Positions 47,781 to 48,636 of a DNA stretch of 48,636 bases are shown here, piece by piece; position 1 is the stretch's first letter; each line of letters starts with the position of its first letter. The translations under genes and the position numbers were made by a program. The notes under the pieces are model-generated. The model did not search any database. It saw nothing but the letters and a program-made list of their open reading frames with translations, and was not told the DNA's origin. The stretch is from Micromonospora sp. KC723. Its GTDB lineage: Bacteria > Actinomycetota > Actinomycetes > Mycobacteriales > Micromonosporaceae. Location of the stretch: contig NZ_SMKD01000030.1 of the NCBI RefSeq assembly GCF_004348595.1, positions 1-48,636 on the forward strand, in the 5' to 3' direction.

Positions 47781-48636
47781 ATGAGGACGGCCGCCGTGAC
47801 CCCGCAGGTCCGGCGGCCGTCCGCCGTCCGGGCGCTGACCACGCTGCTCGCCGCCACGGCCGCGGCCACCGTCGTGGTCGAGCTGCTCAACTGGTGGTAC
47901 GCCCCGGAGCAGGAGTTCGGGCTGGCCGTACGCACCGGTTGGGCGATGCTGCGCTCGCTCGGCTTCCTGGTGCTGATCGGACACGTCAACCGTGGTCGTG
48001 CCGTGGCGAAACCGTTCGGGCTGATCCTCGCCGTGACCACCGTCTTCGCGGTCGGCCGGCTGGTGGTGCCCCGGGAGGGGGTGCCGCCGCTGCCCGGCCT
48101 GCTCGGCTTCGCCCTGCTCGCCGCGCTCTGCGCGGCCGTGGTCTGGCTGCTTCACCGCTCGGACGCGGTCGCCGGGCACCTGGTCCGGCACCGCAGGGGG
48201 CTGGTCCTCACCGGCGGGACGATCTCCTGGCGGGAGGTCGCGCCGAAACGGCCCGCGGCCAGCGGTTGGCTGCTCAGCAGTCGGGTCGCCGCCTTCACGT
48301 ACAGCCCGCTGATGCTGGTGCCGGCACTGGTCGCCGGCGCTGCCGTCCTGGACAACCGGCTGGCCGCCGTCCCGGCGGTGCTGTTCTGGTTCCTCGCCGG
48401 CATCGCGGTCAGCTACCTGGTGCTCTTCTGCACCGCCTTCCTGATGCGCGGCCGGCGCTGGGCCCGCACGTTGCTGGTGGCGATCACCCTGGGCGTGCTC
48501 GCCGTCGACCTGCCGCTGTGCTGGTGGCTGCTCGGCGTCGACGGGCTGGTCCGCGACGGCGCCCCGCTCGCCGCCGCCGCCGTCCTGGCGCTGTACGGCC
48601 TGCGCCGCGCCACCCGCGCCGAACCCGCCCCAACCC
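47781..48636 (+). CDS. Multi-pass membrane protein of unknown function (cut by window edge)
   Basis: The frame is open from ATG 47781 to the right edge (285 codons) and keeps strong GC bias at third positions. About eight hydrophobic segments are visible, for example ALTTLLAATAAATVVVELL, AMLRSLGFLVLIG, LLGFALLAALCAAVVWLL, PLMLVPALVAGAAVL, AVLFWFLAGIAVSYLVLFC and TLLVAITLGVLAVDLPLCWW. The sequence near the edge (LRRATRAEPAPT) already looks like a polar tail, so little is missing. No family is recognised. A ribosome binding site is not obvious (ATCGGATCCC precedes the ATG). Confidence 0.65.
   Translation, partial: MRTAAVTPQVRRPSAVRALTTLLAATAAATVVVELLNWWYAPEQEFGLAVRTGWAMLRSLGFLVLIGHVNRGRAVAKPFGLILAVTTVFAVGRLVVPREGVPPLPGLLGFALLAALCAAVVWLLHRSDAVAGHLVRHRRGLVLTGGTISWREVAPKRPAASGWLLSSRVAAFTYSPLMLVPALVAGAAVLDNRLAAVPAVLFWFLAGIAVSYLVLFCTAFLMRGRRWARTLLVAITLGVLAVDLPLCWWLLGVDGLVRDGAPLAAAAVLALYGLRRATRAEPAPT

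Overview
The window is about 72% GC with near-saturated GC at third codon positions, many GTG starts and an actinobacterial gene content: mycothiol-synthase-like tandem GNAT protein, acyl-CoA carboxylase alpha, beta and epsilon subunits, LpdA-type flavoprotein, GuaB1, SigE-type ECF factor, mycosin, GTP-dependent PEP carboxykinase. It is best read as chromosomal DNA of a Micromonosporaceae actinomycete, probably Micromonospora or a close relative. The genus is inferred from protein style, not from a marker gene. No rRNA, tRNA, CRISPR array, insertion sequence or prophage was seen.

Layout. 1-6.1 kb: 5' part of a phosphohexomutase, a transmembrane Ser/Thr kinase, a cobalamin-dependent acyl-CoA mutase large subunit and an M20 amidohydrolase. 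6.1-13.3 kb: housekeeping and poorly known genes (DUF4349 lipoprotein, metallo-beta-lactamase fold hydrolase, coiled-coil protein, SCO6745-like protein, tandem GNAT, gamma-glutamylcyclotransferase-like, LpdA, DUF998). 13.3-15.1 kb: a structured intergenic region, a short Thr-rich leader ORF with a terminator, then a threonyl-tRNA synthetase-like gene lacking the TGS and editing domains. This looks like a ribosome-mediated attenuator. 15.2-20.8 kb: VOC protein, FtsX-type ABC transporter, and a divergent two-component system. 20.7-25.1 kb: a MarR-controlled heterodimeric ABC exporter. 25.2-28.4 kb: GuaB1 and the biotin carboxylase/BCCP subunit. 28.6-31.1 kb: PadR plus a DrrAB-like transporter.

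31.1-43.3 kb looks like a carboxylase neighbourhood (maf, epsilon subunit, beta subunit, biotin ligase, with accA at 28.4 kb) that is interrupted by accessory blocks. These are a three-gene type VII secretion-like cassette (mycosin and two ESX-like proteins, partly of lower GC), a second sensor Ser/Thr kinase, a decayed Uma2-family gene, an M50 protease and an ECF sigma factor with a membrane partner. 43.4-48.6 kb: PH-domain membrane protein, two GtrA proteins, pckA with a CRP-like site upstream, and a truncated membrane protein gene at the right edge.

How the genes work together: the acyl-CoA mutase, carboxylase subunits, biotin ligase and pckA all belong to propionate/odd-chain carbon and anaplerotic metabolism. 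The remainder is mostly envelope sensing and export. A recurring regulatory feature is a TANNNT -10 hexamer 6-7 nt before a start codon that has no ribosome binding site, seen at about a dozen genes and implying leaderless transcripts. The most novel-looking element is the putative threonine attenuator at 13.72-13.87 kb. All coordinates and motifs come from reading the sequence; no homology search was run.
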